Of a DNA stretch of 64,000 bases, positions 1 through 8,556 are shown piece by piece. The position numbers were made by a program, and so were the translations under genes. Position 1 is the first letter of the stretch. Each line of letters begins with the position of its first letter. The DNA lies in the NCBI GenBank assembly GCA_029319145.1, contig CP119753.1, positions 1,674,001-1,738,000 on the forward strand, in the 5' to 3' direction. The notes beneath the pieces were generated by a model. It was not told where the DNA came from and did not search any database. It saw only the letters and a program-made list of their open reading frames with translations. Source of the stretch: Microbacter sp. GSS18 (lineage in GTDB: Bacteria > Actinomycetota > Actinomycetes > Actinomycetales > Microbacteriaceae).

Positions 1-383
1 ATGAGTGCGAGGAACGGGCTGCCCGCCTGGCCGTTGCTGATCACGACAAATCCAATGATGATCAACAGGACGGCACACCCGAAGGTGGCCACAAGTACAT
101 CGACCCAAATGAGAGACGGGCGCGTGAGTACGGTTCCGCGGTAGATGCGGTGCACGAGTAGCATCACCATCGCGAGGGCGATGAGACCCAGAATCGTCAA
201 GGTCATCGCAACCGCGAGGAGCGGATCCCGGAGGTCGGCATACTCGGGAAGGCTCGTGGCGACGTTCGTGGAGAAGCTGGGAAGAAGCGCGATCGCGCCG
301 AGGCCGACGAGGAACAGTGCACCCAGGAGTGCCTCGGTGGTGACGACCAAAGCGAGTGGTGGACGCGGAAGATCGAGATTCAT
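1..383 (-). CDS. DUF2975-family membrane protein, 3' end cut by the window edge
   Basis: Reads from an ATG at 383 down to base 1 without a stop, so about 127 residues of the N-terminal part are visible. Four hydrophobic segments can be seen, and the stretch HRIYRGTVLTRP sits where DUF2975 proteins carry their RIYKGxVFTxEN-like loop. Members are small four-helix membrane proteins of unknown function, usually followed by a YozG-like Xre regulator; any such gene would lie outside this window. A palindrome stands 9 bases upstream of the start. The family call is by motif recognition and fairly safe; the function is unknown. Confidence 0.75.
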   Translation of the reverse strand, partial: MNLDLPRPPLALVVTTEALLGALFLVGLGAIALLPSFSTNVATSLPEYADLRDPLLAVAMTLTILGLIALAMVMLLVHRIYRGTVLTRPSLIWVDVLVATFGCAVLLIIIGFVVISNGQAGSPFLAL

Positions 384-391
384 GCATCGAG

Positions 392-413
392 TATCGATAG
401 ATATCCATCGATA
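392..413. promoter_or_regulatory. Inverted repeat upstream of the DUF2975 gene, probable operator
   Basis: TATCGAT and ATCGATA are exact inverted copies separated by 8 bases (AGATATCC), immediately upstream of the minus-strand start at 383. AT-rich dyads of this kind in high-GC actinobacteria are often targets of small regulators such as PadR- or Xre-type proteins. No such regulator gene lies in the visible part, so the binding protein is inferred only. Confidence 0.5.
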
Positions 414-610
414 GTCAATAGATCGTTTGAGATCCTTCCTACCGACCGGGCTGCGTGCCGTTCGGTTGTCTCCCTGTCGTGCGCCGGCCGCTGGGTGCAC
501 GCTCCAGCGCCGGGGTTCGCAGAACCTGATGAGTGATCGCCGAACGGCGCCCACGCGCGTCGATTCCTCACCCTGGTGTGTGGTCGCGGCCGTGGAGGAG
601 ACTCGGTCGC

Positions 611-1306
611 ATGGAGTTCGAGGGAGTGATGGGCGTCGACGCGCCGGATCCGATGGACGCCCAGTGGGAGCGCATCGCCCGGTGGCCTGTCCTGGTGTTC
701 GGCTTGGCTCCTCAGCCGACGATCGAGATGTTTGGCCTATCGTCATTCGGTGGCGGATCGGACGGCTCCGGCTTGCGCCGCGCGCATGTCGGGGTGTCGT
801 ACGTCGTGATCCGTAACCCTGCGGATCGGGCAGACCCTGCCAACCTCGCGGAACTCGACGAAGACGTGCAGCTTGCGCTAGACGAGGTCCCGCCATGGCC
901 GCGACCGAAGTGGCTCATCGAGCAGACCGACCGGCAGCGATACCCGATGCTCTGGGAGGCCGTGCGGAGCAGCTGGTATCGCGACACCGCGAGGCGGCCG
1001 TCGCTCGCCGAGGCCCTCGTGGATCACACCACCGAGGTACTCAACAACAGTTTCCGTCGAGAACGGGGACTCGAAGGCGCGATGGGCGGGCTCCCTCCAG
1101 CACCGGACATCACCATCGCCAGCGTGCAGCACAACGCGGTCCTGCGAGTCGATGGAATCGACCGCCCAGCGGTCCTCCTGGACACAGATCCGCATGTCGT
1201 CGGCATCGGAACCGAACTCGACGCGGCCACCCTCGTCACTGTCGTCCTCACCCGCGACGAGTTCCGGTTCGTCCGGCTCGAACTGACAACTCTCGCCATG
1301 ACCTAA
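611..1306 (+). CDS. Hypothetical protein (231 aa)
   Basis: Start chosen at the ATG at 611 because a GGAGGAG ribosome site lies about 11 bases upstream; the frame is open further 5' but without such a site. The protein is soluble, with no signal peptide or membrane segment, and is rich in Trp and Pro in its first half. I do not recognise a family. It stands alone, followed 80 bases later by a lipoprotein gene in the same direction. Codon use is typical of the window, which supports it as a real gene. Confidence 0.6.
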   Translation: MEFEGVMGVDAPDPMDAQWERIARWPVLVFGLAPQPTIEMFGLSSFGGGSDGSGLRRAHVGVSYVVIRNPADRADPANLAELDEDVQLALDEVPPWPRPKWLIEQTDRQRYPMLWEAVRSSWYRDTARRPSLAEALVDHTTEVLNNSFRRERGLEGAMGGLPPAPDITIASVQHNAVLRVDGIDRPAVLLDTDPHVVGIGTELDAATLVTVVLTRDEFRFVRLELTTLAMT

Positions 1307-1387
1307 CCCGAACACTGCGAGACAGCATCCGGCCCGCAGGACGACCGAGTGTGCGGCGGGCGCGTCGCCTGCGCCAAAATGGACTGC

Positions 1388-1801
1388 ATGAGCTCATTCG
1401 CGCGCGCGGCGTCGGCGGTTGCAGCTTGCCTCGCCGTGATCGTGCTCGCCGGTTGCGCGGCGAACCCTGGGGTCGGATCGGTCAGCCGCGGCGTGCCGGA
1501 CGGTGTCACGCTCGACCCATTCAGCGAGGGACCGGCTGCGGTGTGGATCGACCGCGGCGAGTCGTTTGCGGTCGTGACCTTGGGCAGTTCGAGTTGTCCG
1601 GCGATGGCGACCGAGGTGAGCGCCTCGAGAGACGACCGCGTGTCCGTCACATTCGGACCCTCACCGAGCACCACGTGCACCGCAGACATGGCGCCCACGA
1701 CCCACACATTCGATCTCCCCGCAGGTGTCTCCGGTGACGCGATCAGTGTGGAGATCCACTTCGAGGAGTGGCCCGAGGTCTACACTATCGCGCTGGACTG
1801 A
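1388..1801 (+). CDS. Small lipoprotein (137 aa)
   Basis: An N-terminal basic stretch, a hydrophobic core and the lipobox LAGC within the first 25 residues mark it as a lipid-anchored, surface-exposed protein. The mature part has a compact beta-like pattern and two further cysteines (in SSSCPAM and STTCTAD) that could form a disulphide. Start choice is uncertain: ATG at 1379 adds three residues. No conserved family recognised. It is convergent with the META-domain gene that ends at 1876. Confidence 0.65.
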   Translation: MSSFARAASAVAACLAVIVLAGCAANPGVGSVSRGVPDGVTLDPFSEGPAAVWIDRGESFAVVTLGSSSCPAMATEVSASRDDRVSVTFGPSPSTTCTADMAPTTHTFDLPAGVSGDAISVEIHFEEWPEVYTIALD

Positions 1802-1875
1802 GTTAGAGCGCGATCCGTACGTGCTACCCGCCCGGAGATGGATCGGCCGTGCGCAATGCGGGGCTGGTCGAGGCG

Positions 1876-2562
1876 CTAGTCGTCTACCGCGCGCGGGAGT
1901 ATGCCGCTCACGTGCCCATCTGCGTCGAGCACGTACAGCAGGTCGCCCTTCGCGATCCCGGTGACGGCGGGCCCGCGCAGGTCCGTGTGTCGGGGAGGAC
2001 ACATCATCAGGGTCGTGATCATGTCGGAGAACTCGACGACCCCGCCGGTGAGGTACCAGGTTCCGCCGAAGCCATTGCATCCGTCGCTGCCTGCGACGGT
2101 CCCATCCTCGAGGATCGTCAGGTAGGCCGATCTCTCACTGATCTCCCCCCATTGACCCACCGGGTCATCGGTCGGTGGCGCGGGTGCGGCAGCGGCGAGG
2201 GTGAACCCGGGACTCCACGCCACCGCGAGGTAGGTGACGACGGGAGCGAGCGCGAGGATCACCACTCCCGCCACGACGAACGAGCGTGCTGCGCGGCGCC
2301 ACACCAACGCGACGGCGATCGTGGCGACCCATATTCCGACAGCGACGAGCGTCGCGACCAGGCCGCTTCCGGCCCGGTAGGACGATTGGCAGTTCGTCGG
2401 CGGCGGATCGACCGTGGGGCAGACCCCGGTTCCGATCGGGACGGCGACGAGCCAGATGAGCGCGATGGTTGCGAGCAGGAGGAGGGTCGCGGCGGTAATC
2501 AGCCGCCACAGCACCGACCTGGACGTGTCGGGGAGACTCGATGCCACAGCCCCGGTTTCCAT
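1876..2562 (-). CDS. Membrane protein with C-terminal META (HslJ-like) domain, 228 aa
   Basis: Three hydrophobic segments in the first 130 residues (around residues 20-45, 68-88 and 95-118) precede an extracellular domain. In that domain the pattern LTILEDGTVAGSDGCNGFGG followed by TTLMMCPP matches the core of META/HslJ domains (G-x-D-x-C-N, then M-T-x-M-x-C). These domains occur in heat-shock-induced and envelope stress proteins; the exact role here is unknown. It is divergent from the small membrane gene at 2645, with about 80 bases between them for promoters. Confidence 0.7.
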   Translation of the reverse strand: METGAVASSLPDTSRSVLWRLITAATLLLLATIALIWLVAVPIGTGVCPTVDPPPTNCQSSYRAGSGLVATLVAVGIWVATIAVALVWRRAARSFVVAGVVILALAPVVTYLAVAWSPGFTLAAAAPAPPTDDPVGQWGEISERSAYLTILEDGTVAGSDGCNGFGGTWYLTGGVVEFSDMITTLMMCPPRHTDLRGPAVTGIAKGDLLYVLDADGHVSGILPRAVDD

Positions 2563-2644
2563 ACTCTGACCGTACCGGCCGCCACCGAAGCGGCCGGCGT
2601 CCGGTCGGGGATCCAGCGGACCGACTCCTCGATAGGGTCGTCGC

Positions 2645-2938
2645 GTGGGCGAACGAAAGAGAACGATCGTGGCGTGGGCGATGGCCGGCGCAGTAGTCGC
2701 GGCAGGTGCCGTCGTGCTGATCGTCGGCTTGCTGACTCCGGTAACGTTCGGCTGGTTCGCGTATCAACCTCTCGCCGACGCAACGTTCGTTCCCGGCGCC
2801 GACGGTCTGTTCCTGTCGCGCATCACGATCGTCGGATGGGTCATCCTGACGATCGGTCTCGTCGCGGTCGCCTTCCTTGCCGGCCGGCGAACTGGGCGAG
2901 GGCGACCCAATCGGTTCGACTCAGATTCAGCGGTCTGA
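2645..2938 (+). CDS. Small two-helix membrane protein (97 aa)
   Basis: Starts at a GTG. Two long hydrophobic segments (about residues 9-32 and 58-80) flank a loop, and the C-terminus is basic. The layout resembles small actinobacterial membrane proteins of unknown function. No motif beyond the helices. A copy of the dispersed repeat follows a few bases after the stop. Confidence 0.6.
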   Translation: MGERKRTIVAWAMAGAVVAAGAVVLIVGLLTPVTFGWFAYQPLADATFVPGADGLFLSRITIVGWVILTIGLVAVAFLAGRRTGRGRPNRFDSDSAV

Positions 2939-2945
2939 TCGCCAA

Positions 2946-2997
2946 GTGCCACACGGGCACCCCAACCGCGCATTGCCCGGATGAGGATCCTCGTCCC
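2946..2997 (+). repeat. Dispersed intergenic repeat, copy A
   Basis: Core at 2967-2989 reads CGCGCATTGCCCG, four bases, then AGGATC. It lies between the stop at 2938 and the convergent RidA gene. It belongs to a family of about 14 copies in this window, all in the same orientation. Confidence 0.6.
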
Positions 2998-3165
2998 CCG
3001 GCGGGCGGATAACCAGCGGCCCCATCGCATCGATCCACAGGATTGCTTTCACGGGCGGCGCAGCCCGTCGACGTACTGCTGCTTTTCGTCGCGCTCTCCT
3101 CGAGGCGGCCCGCGGGAGTCACCCCGCTGACTTCGGGCCGGCCCAGACCCCCCACGGGCGCGGTT

Positions 3166-3585
3166 CTAGCGCGGCCCCACTTCGTCGGGCGGCGTGCCGT
3201 CGGAGATGACGGCGTCCACTTCGAACTCGACAAGCCATTCCGGGTTCACGAACCGCTGCACCTGCATGATGGTGTCGACGGGCCGGATGTGCGCAAAAAA
3301 CGCTGCGCGTGCGTCGATGACCGCCTTCCAGTCTTCGATGCGGGTCAGCAGCACCCGGGTCCGGACGACGTCTTCGAGCCGCGCGCCTGCGTCTTCGAGC
3401 GCGGTCTGGATGATCTCGAGGCAGCGCCGGGCCTGTGCCGCTGCGTCGCCCACACCCACGGTCCGCCCGTCCTGCCCTACTGGCGCGGTGCCACCCACGC
3501 AGACGTATGGCCCGACACGCACGGCCCGGCTGAAGCCGACCACCATTTCCATCGGGTTGCCGTTCGAAACCAGGGTCCTCTTCAT
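3166..3585 (-). CDS. RidA family protein (139 aa)
   Basis: A full-length RidA/YjgF/YER057c-type protein. These trimers hydrolyse reactive enamine/imine intermediates released by PLP enzymes. Recognisable features are the N-terminal FSRAVRVGPYVCVGGTAPV strand-turn, QARRCLEIIQTALEDAG helix, LEDVVRTRVLLTRIEDW, and the C-terminal VEFEVDAVI strand. The arginine of VVRTR corresponds to the ligand-carboxylate-binding arginine of the family. The start is the ATG at 3585; the frame continues further upstream but has no family similarity there. No metabolic partner adjoins it. Confidence 0.88.
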   Translation of the reverse strand: MKRTLVSNGNPMEMVVGFSRAVRVGPYVCVGGTAPVGQDGRTVGVGDAAAQARRCLEIIQTALEDAGARLEDVVRTRVLLTRIEDWKAVIDARAAFFAHIRPVDTIMQVQRFVNPEWLVEFEVDAVISDGTPPDEVGPR

Positions 3586-3933
3586 CGGCGTATCCGTTTC
3601 AGTTCTATCGGTGTGCGGCTGAGATCCGCCGTTGGCCTGCCGGCGTCGCTCGCCACCCGGCGTCCCCCGGGGCTGGACAGCAGGGGCTCCATCCCGACGC
3701 TCGCCCGAGGCGGCGGCGAAGGACGACAGGATCGGCTGGTTGAGGTCATCCTGCCAGAGGTGGCGGGCCAGGTTGCGGTGGCCATCATTCAGCACGTCGC
3801 GGCGCAATGATGCGCGCGGTCGCCGCATGACTCACCCGGGGACCTGCCGAATCGGGCGCCCGAAGGCTGACGGATCCTCAGCTCTGGTGCGGCGTGTACG
3901 CGTCAGTTCGGATCGATTGCCGATGTCGTTTCG
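3586..3933. other. Gap without a recognised gene
   Basis: About 350 bases between RidA and the SDR gene, both on the minus strand. Overlapping open frames here have no start sites with ribosome signals and no family look. A weak, degenerate version of the dispersed repeat (GCGCCCGAAGGCTGACGGATC) may lie at about 3857-3877. Confidence 0.4.
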
Positions 3934-4878
3934 TCAGCGAGTGGCACCTGTGGGGACTGGCATTGTGATCCGCGCGAGGGCCTCGACTTGGCTCCAGATG
4001 TCGGCGGCGAGGTCTGGTCTGGGCGATCTCGTGGCGGCGGTTGGGGTCACCTGAATGGGGAGGCCTCGCATAGACCCGGTCGGGCCGTAGTAGTCGCCGC
4101 CCGCGGCGGTGGGGTCGGTCAGCGCACGCACGGCGGACCATGCGGCTGTGTCCTTGCCCTGCGCGAAAGGCGTGAAGGGGTTGCGGCGGTAGGGCGTGTT
4201 CTCATCCCGGATGCCGGGTCGGGCGGGTGTTCGCGCGTCGACTCCGACCCCCGGTCGGGCCACGAGCGACGCAACGGGTGCTTTGCCCGCTCGCAGCCGA
4301 CGATCCAGCTCGAAGGCGAGTACTTCGGTGATCGCCTTTGCCTTCGTGTATTCGCGGACCCCGTTGCGCTCAGGCGCTGAAACATCCTCGATCGACACCG
4401 GGAATCTGTTCACGAAGCCGGTGGACGTGTGGACGACTCGCGACGGGCCGCCCGTTCGCCCGGAGGCGACAAGCGTGGGCAACACCTCGGCGAGCAATGC
4501 GAAGTTCGCGACGACGTGAGTGCCGAGCAGTTCGGGGAGGCCGTCGGCGGTCGTCGCTCCTCGCCGGAGGGCCATTGCACCCCCGTTGAGGAGGAGCCCG
4601 TCGATGCGCGGGAGATCCGCCAGCGCGCCCGCGGCGCGCGACACCGATGAGAGCGAGGCGAGATCCACAATGACGGCAGAAGTCGATGCGTCGGGGACCT
4701 GCTCTCGAATCGAGGCACGCGCGGTCTCGAGCTTCGACGCAGAGCGGCCCGCGAGCACGACATGCGCGCCTGTGGCGGCGAGCTGCTCGGCGGCGAAGTA
4801 GCCGATCCCGGCGGTCGCGCCAGTGACCACGAACGTGTGACCGGACTGGTCGGGGAGGCGGGTGGGGTCCCAGGTCAT
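3934..4878 (-). CDS. Short-chain dehydrogenase/reductase (314 aa)
   Basis: NAD(P)-dependent oxidoreductase of the SDR superfamily, retinol-dehydrogenase-like in length. The Rossmann motif TGATAGIG follows within 20 residues of the start. LLLNGG replaces the usual NNAG, the serine strand is VVHTSTGF and the catalytic Tyr-Lys pair is in EYTKAKA (YxxxK). The start is ATG 4878; upstream codons in the same frame belong to the operator region. It is divergent from a TetR regulator whose double operator fills the gap, so it is almost certainly that regulator's target. Substrate unknown. Confidence 0.88.
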   Translation of the reverse strand: MTWDPTRLPDQSGHTFVVTGATAGIGYFAAEQLAATGAHVVLAGRSASKLETARASIREQVPDASTSAVIVDLASLSSVSRAAGALADLPRIDGLLLNGGAMALRRGATTADGLPELLGTHVVANFALLAEVLPTLVASGRTGGPSRVVHTSTGFVNRFPVSIEDVSAPERNGVREYTKAKAITEVLAFELDRRLRAGKAPVASLVARPGVGVDARTPARPGIRDENTPYRRNPFTPFAQGKDTAAWSAVRALTDPTAAGGDYYGPTGSMRGLPIQVTPTAATRSPRPDLAADIWSQVEALARITMPVPTGATR

Positions 4879-4898
4879 GTCATTCTCCAAACGCGAAT

Positions 4899-4947
4899 CG
4901 GATGAACTATCCGTATCAACATACACTGATACGGATGCTCTATCCGT
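4899..4947. promoter_or_regulatory. Tandem TetR operators between the SDR gene and its regulator
   Basis: Two copies of the dyad CGGAT-N5-ATCCG lie at 4899-4913 and 4932-4946. The inner half-sites additionally form a larger exact inverted repeat, ATCCGTATCA / TGATACGGAT with 8 bases between (4909-4936). Half-site spacing of 10, 23 and 10 bases puts the two dyads about three helical turns apart, a layout expected for cooperative binding by two dimers. It spans both divergent promoters, so the TetR protein probably represses the SDR gene and itself. Confidence 0.75.
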
Positions 4948-4967
4948 TTCTGTGGGAGACTTGCGCT

Positions 4968-5516
4968 GTGACTTCACTCCGTTCCGACGCCGCCCGGAGC
5001 CGGGCCCGCGTGCTCGACGCCGCCCGCGGCCTCGACGTGCAGGCGATCCGCCTCAACGACATCGCGCGCGCGGCCGGCGTCGGAGTCGGCACGGTCTACC
5101 GCCACTTCCCGACCGTTCAGGCGCTGGTCGAGGCTCTCGCGACCGACACACTCGTGCGGCTGCACGAACTCGCGCGGATGGCCGAAGCGGAGACCGACCC
5201 CGGCAAGGCTCTGGAGGACCTGATCCGCGCCACCGTCGCCCTTCAACTCGAAGACGGCGGGCTCCAACGCGTACTGCTCGCCGCGGACGTCGCGCCCGAA
5301 ACCCGCGCGCTCCGGCGCGACGTACATGCCCGGCTCGCGGGCGTCCTTGATCGCGCTGTCGCAGCCGGCGTCGTGCGTCCTGACCTGACGCCGACCCGCG
5401 TGCAGCACCTCCTGTGCGGAGTCGAACACGCAGTCCGCGTCGGATCACCAGACGACCGCGACTTCTATACCGACATAGCGCTCACCGGCCTCCGCCCGCA
5501 GGCCACAGTGGTCTGA
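4968..5516 (+). CDS. TetR family transcriptional regulator (182 aa)
   Basis: The N-terminal helix-turn-helix is clear: ARVLDAARGL, then IRLNDIARAAGVGVGTVYRHF (about residues 30-50), the classic TetR recognition helix GVGTVYRHFP. The C-terminal domain is helical and ligand-binding in this family. The GTG at 4968 was chosen because a GGGAG site precedes it and the HTH then begins at the usual distance; upstream codons overlap the operator. It is divergent from an SDR gene, a common arrangement in which the regulator responds to the enzyme's substrate. Confidence 0.88.
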   Translation: MTSLRSDAARSRARVLDAARGLDVQAIRLNDIARAAGVGVGTVYRHFPTVQALVEALATDTLVRLHELARMAEAETDPGKALEDLIRATVALQLEDGGLQRVLLAADVAPETRALRRDVHARLAGVLDRAVAAGVVRPDLTPTRVQHLLCGVEHAVRVGSPDDRDFYTDIALTGLRPQATVV

Positions 5517-5621
5517 CGGGAACGCTCCGGTAGCCCAACTCGACGAGGTGCCGGAGACAGGACGCTCGCGCCCGCCATACCCGAACGCCAATCCGGCAGC
5601 CGGTTCCACGTCGCGCGCGGC

Positions 5622-5697
5622 GGAACCTCAAACGCACGGCGTCAGACTCGCACGCCTCGCTCCTGCTCCGCGCAGTGCCCGTATGAGGATCGTGGCG
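5622..5697 (+). repeat. Dispersed intergenic repeat, copy B (full length)
   Basis: One of the best-preserved copies. It starts GGAACCTCAA, continues through a variable middle, and ends in the core CGCGCAGTGCCCGTATGAGG followed by ATC (5669-5691). Copies at 20868 and 31138 share the same left end and length. It lies between TetR and the convergent DUF1254 gene. Confidence 0.7.
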
Positions 5698-5714
5698 TTT
5701 GCGGTTCGGGTGCG

Positions 5715-7007
5715 TCACGCTCGCCGCAGAGTGGGTGGATTCCAGCGACCGTCGAGCGCTTCGGGGCGCGGACCGTAGAGTCGCAGGGTGAGCCCCAGGG
5801 GTCCGGGGGGTGAGGGGAGCCAGTTGGCTTCGGCGGGTCCGCCGGGGCTGGTGCGGCTGATCAGCAGGTCGAGGGCTCCGTCGTCGGCGTAGACGAGCGG
5901 GTCGCGGTCGCCGAGCGCGTATCGATCCAGCCGGTTCGGGACGGTGAACCCCTCGCCGTCGTACATGGTCAGTGACCAGAACGCATCCACCGGCGGCAGT
6001 TCGTCGGCGTCGAAGTGCAGCACGTAGTCCTTCTCGCCCACGGGTTCGTGACCGTCCTCGTCGGTGGCGAGAAGCGGGTACAGGGCATCCTCGGGAAGGT
6101 TCGCGCCGAGCCCGATCATCGCGACCGCCGCTCGGATCAGGTAGTCCGTTCCGTAGACCCCGATGCCGGCGCGGCGCGTCGACCAGCCGTTGACGGTGGG
6201 GGTCGCGCTCCCGATGGCCACCGCCATGCGCGCCACGGCCTCTTTCGGCGCCGCGCTCATCGCTGCGAGCACCTCGGGTGAGGAGCCGCCAGCGTCGAAC
6301 GGGCGGCCTGGTTCGATGCCGAGCCTGCGCAGCCTGCTCAGGATCGGCTGGTCGGTGAGGTGAGGAGGATCCACTGTCAGCAGCTCCGCAGCGCGGGCGA
6401 AGAACTCCACACCGGACAGCGCCGCTACGTGATCCACAGGCGCGACCGCGTCGTGCGAAGCCTCCGGCTCCGCGGGGTGCTGCCGGCCGGCGAGTGGTCG
6501 CACATCGAAGCAGTCCTGGACGGCGTGCACCGCGGGGTAGTCGGCGACCCCGTTCGTCTGCGTGCGGCCAAGAACCCACACACGCGAGGTGGGGGCGTCG
6601 ATCCGAGCCATCCCGTGCGGCAGCGCGCCCGACCATCCCGGTGGGACGATCGCATACTCGCCCGCGTCGTCACCGGTCGTGCGGGTGCCGATCACGGCGA
6701 ACACATCCGTCCACATGTCCAGCAGCGGGAGCATGAAGAACCTGCGCACCGGCTCGCCGACAGTGAGCACCTGCGGGCCATCGCGCAGATCGAGCCACGC
6801 CGTGGAATACAGAGTGTCGAAGTTCGGCCGCACGACATCCCGGAAGTCACCCGGCGGAAACGCGCGTTTGTGCACGAAGCTGTTCACAGTGCCGCCACTC
6901 CCGCCGCCCGTCGCGACCCTCTGCGTGGCATCCATCAGGATCAGCGGGTAGAAGTAGTGGTAACCCTCGACCGCGATCCGCTCCAGTTCGCCCGCCTTGT
7001 GACTCAT
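5715..7007 (-). CDS. DUF1254/DUF1214 domain protein (430 aa)
   Basis: The N-terminal part has the DUF1254 hallmarks: EGYHYFYPLILMDATQR, then FPPGDFRDVVRPNFDTLYS and LDLRDGPQVLTV. The C-terminal part has the DUF1214 pattern (FWSLTMYDGEGF, then NRLDRYALGDRDPL and PGGPAEANWLPSPPG). These two-domain proteins are widespread and have no firmly established biochemical role. Start at ATG 7007, preceded by a GGAGGCT ribosome site; the frame runs open upstream without such a site. No signal peptide is evident, so it is probably cytoplasmic. Confidence 0.88.
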   Translation of the reverse strand: MSHKAGELERIAVEGYHYFYPLILMDATQRVATGGGSGGTVNSFVHKRAFPPGDFRDVVRPNFDTLYSTAWLDLRDGPQVLTVGEPVRRFFMLPLLDMWTDVFAVIGTRTTGDDAGEYAIVPPGWSGALPHGMARIDAPTSRVWVLGRTQTNGVADYPAVHAVQDCFDVRPLAGRQHPAEPEASHDAVAPVDHVAALSGVEFFARAAELLTVDPPHLTDQPILSRLRRLGIEPGRPFDAGGSSPEVLAAMSAAPKEAVARMAVAIGSATPTVNGWSTRRAGIGVYGTDYLIRAAVAMIGLGANLPEDALYPLLATDEDGHEPVGEKDYVLHFDADELPPVDAFWSLTMYDGEGFTVPNRLDRYALGDRDPLVYADDGALDLLISRTSPGGPAEANWLPSPPGPLGLTLRLYGPRPEALDGRWNPPTLRRA

Positions 7008-7179
7008 GACAGCCTCCTCGCTTCTCGAGGCCCCATAGGCACGGCCCGTCACGTCGATCGATGACCAGGGTCGTGCGTTCAGCCCCTCACGATGCACGAT
7101 AGGCGTGGCCCGCCGCGAGCAGCAGGGGCGAAAGGCCCGCGTTCCGCGCGCATCACACCGTCGCGCGCATCGATGCCGG

Positions 7180-8262
7180 TCAAAGCGTGCTCAAAGCCGC
7201 GGTGACCCTCGCGATGTCGTCTTCGTGGTTGTAGAAGTGGACCGACAGCCGAAGATGGCGGTCGCGGGCCGCGGCGATGATCCTCTGCTCCCGGAGGTGA
7301 GCGAGGAGCTTTCCCGCGTCGCGGTCGCCGAGGGGCGCGGAGACGATCGTGCTCCGGTTGGGTTTGGGCAGATCGGCGGGGGCCCATCCGGCATCGGTGA
7401 GTGAGGACCGGAGGTGGTCGGCGAGTTGCGCGTTGCGGCGGTAGATGTTCTCGGCGCCGAAGGTGTCGAAGACCGATAGGGCGGCTTCGTCGCCGATTGC
7501 GGCGAGCCAGCTGATCGAGTTGTCGAACCGGGATGCCGTCGTCGAGAGCTGCATGTGGGGTCCGAAGAAGCTCGCGAAGGGCTCGGCTCCTGCCTTCCAG
7601 CCGGCGTTGACGGGGGTGAGCCGGGTCTGCGCCTGCGGCGACAGATAGCAGTAGCCGACACCGCGGCCCGCGTTGAGGAGGAATTTGTGGTCGGATGCCG
7701 CGAGGACGTCGATCCAGTGCAGGTCATCGGCCACGGATGCCGCACCGACCAGCTGCGACCCGTCGACGAACAGCAGCGCGCCGACGGCACGAGCGATCTG
7801 ACCGACCGCGGGGATGTCGGTGCGATGACCCGTCGCCGTCTGCACGCCGCTGACGGCGACCAGTCGAGTGCCGCCGTCGACGAAGGCGGCGATGTCGTCG
7901 GGTTCGAGCCCGCCGTTGCGGAACGGCACCTGCCGGACCTCGCAACCGCGCTCGGCGAGCATCCGCCACGGGAAGTGGTTCGAGCTGTACTCCCGCTCGC
8001 CGATCACGACGTTGCCGCCGGCCGGCTTCTCGGACGCGAGTTGCGCGGCGACCAGGCCGGCAGCGGCGGACACCGAGGGGATCAGCGCGACGTCGGATCG
8101 GTCGGCGCCGATCAGGCCCGCGACGATCGACCGCGACGCCTCGGCCGCCGCCTCACCCCTCACGAAGTCGAGGCCCGACGAGGTCCACTCATCGACGTAT
8201 CGCCGCAGCGCCGCGGAGAGCCGCAGACTCGCGAGACCGACCGCCGCGGTGTTCAGATACAC
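7180..8262 (-). CDS. Class-V aminotransferase-fold PLP enzyme (360 aa)
   Basis: Related to cysteine desulphurase/kynureninase-type enzymes. YLNTAAVGL is the substrate-entry motif, VDGSQLVGA the cofactor aspartate region, and SDHKFLLNAGRG carries the PLP-binding lysine (about residue 195). The GTG at 8262 is the only start available near the expected N-terminus. The frame is open for about 29 more codons with family-like residues (ARSLFPATQES) but contains no ATG, GTG or TTG, so the N-terminus may be damaged or use a rare start. It is a single gene with no Fe-S or NAD pathway neighbours. Substrate unknown. Confidence 0.8.
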   Translation of the reverse strand: MYLNTAAVGLASLRLSAALRRYVDEWTSSGLDFVRGEAAAEASRSIVAGLIGADRSDVALIPSVSAAAGLVAAQLASEKPAGGNVVIGEREYSSNHFPWRMLAERGCEVRQVPFRNGGLEPDDIAAFVDGGTRLVAVSGVQTATGHRTDIPAVGQIARAVGALLFVDGSQLVGAASVADDLHWIDVLAASDHKFLLNAGRGVGYCYLSPQAQTRLTPVNAGWKAGAEPFASFFGPHMQLSTTASRFDNSISWLAAIGDEAALSVFDTFGAENIYRRNAQLADHLRSSLTDAGWAPADLPKPNRSTIVSAPLGDRDAGKLLAHLREQRIIAAARDRHLRLSVHFYNHEDDIARVTAALSTL

Positions 8263-8440
8263 CGACTCCTGCGTCGCCGGGAACAGACTCCGGGCCTCCC
8301 CGATGTCCGCGACGCGATCCCTCGACGTGTGGGCGATGCGCTCACTCTATCCGGTGCGATCGGCTGACCCCGGAAACGTGTGACCGCTGTGCCCGCGACC
8401 GAATCGGGCGCGGCCGCCAACTACGCTCAGGCATGCTCGA

Positions 8441-8523
8441 CCAATGCCCCCAATCGGACGCCGGAGAGCCCGCCCACGACCCGCCGCTATCGCGCAACGC
8501 CCGCAAGACGATCCAAGCCGGGT
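8441..8523 (+). repeat. Dispersed intergenic repeat, copy C
   Basis: Core at 8491-8513 reads CGCGCAACGCCCG, then AGACGATC, with similar left flank (AATCGGACGC). It lies in the gap upstream of the serine recombinase gene. Confidence 0.6.
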
Positions 8524-8556
8524 GCGCGTGGGCGCTCCCGGTGGGACGCTCGCGGC

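Noticed and set aside
428-465. Possible reverse-orientation copy of the dispersed repeat (GATCCTTCCTACCGACCGGG)
   Set aside because: Only the first bases resemble the core; the GCCCG and GCGC parts do not match well enough to count.
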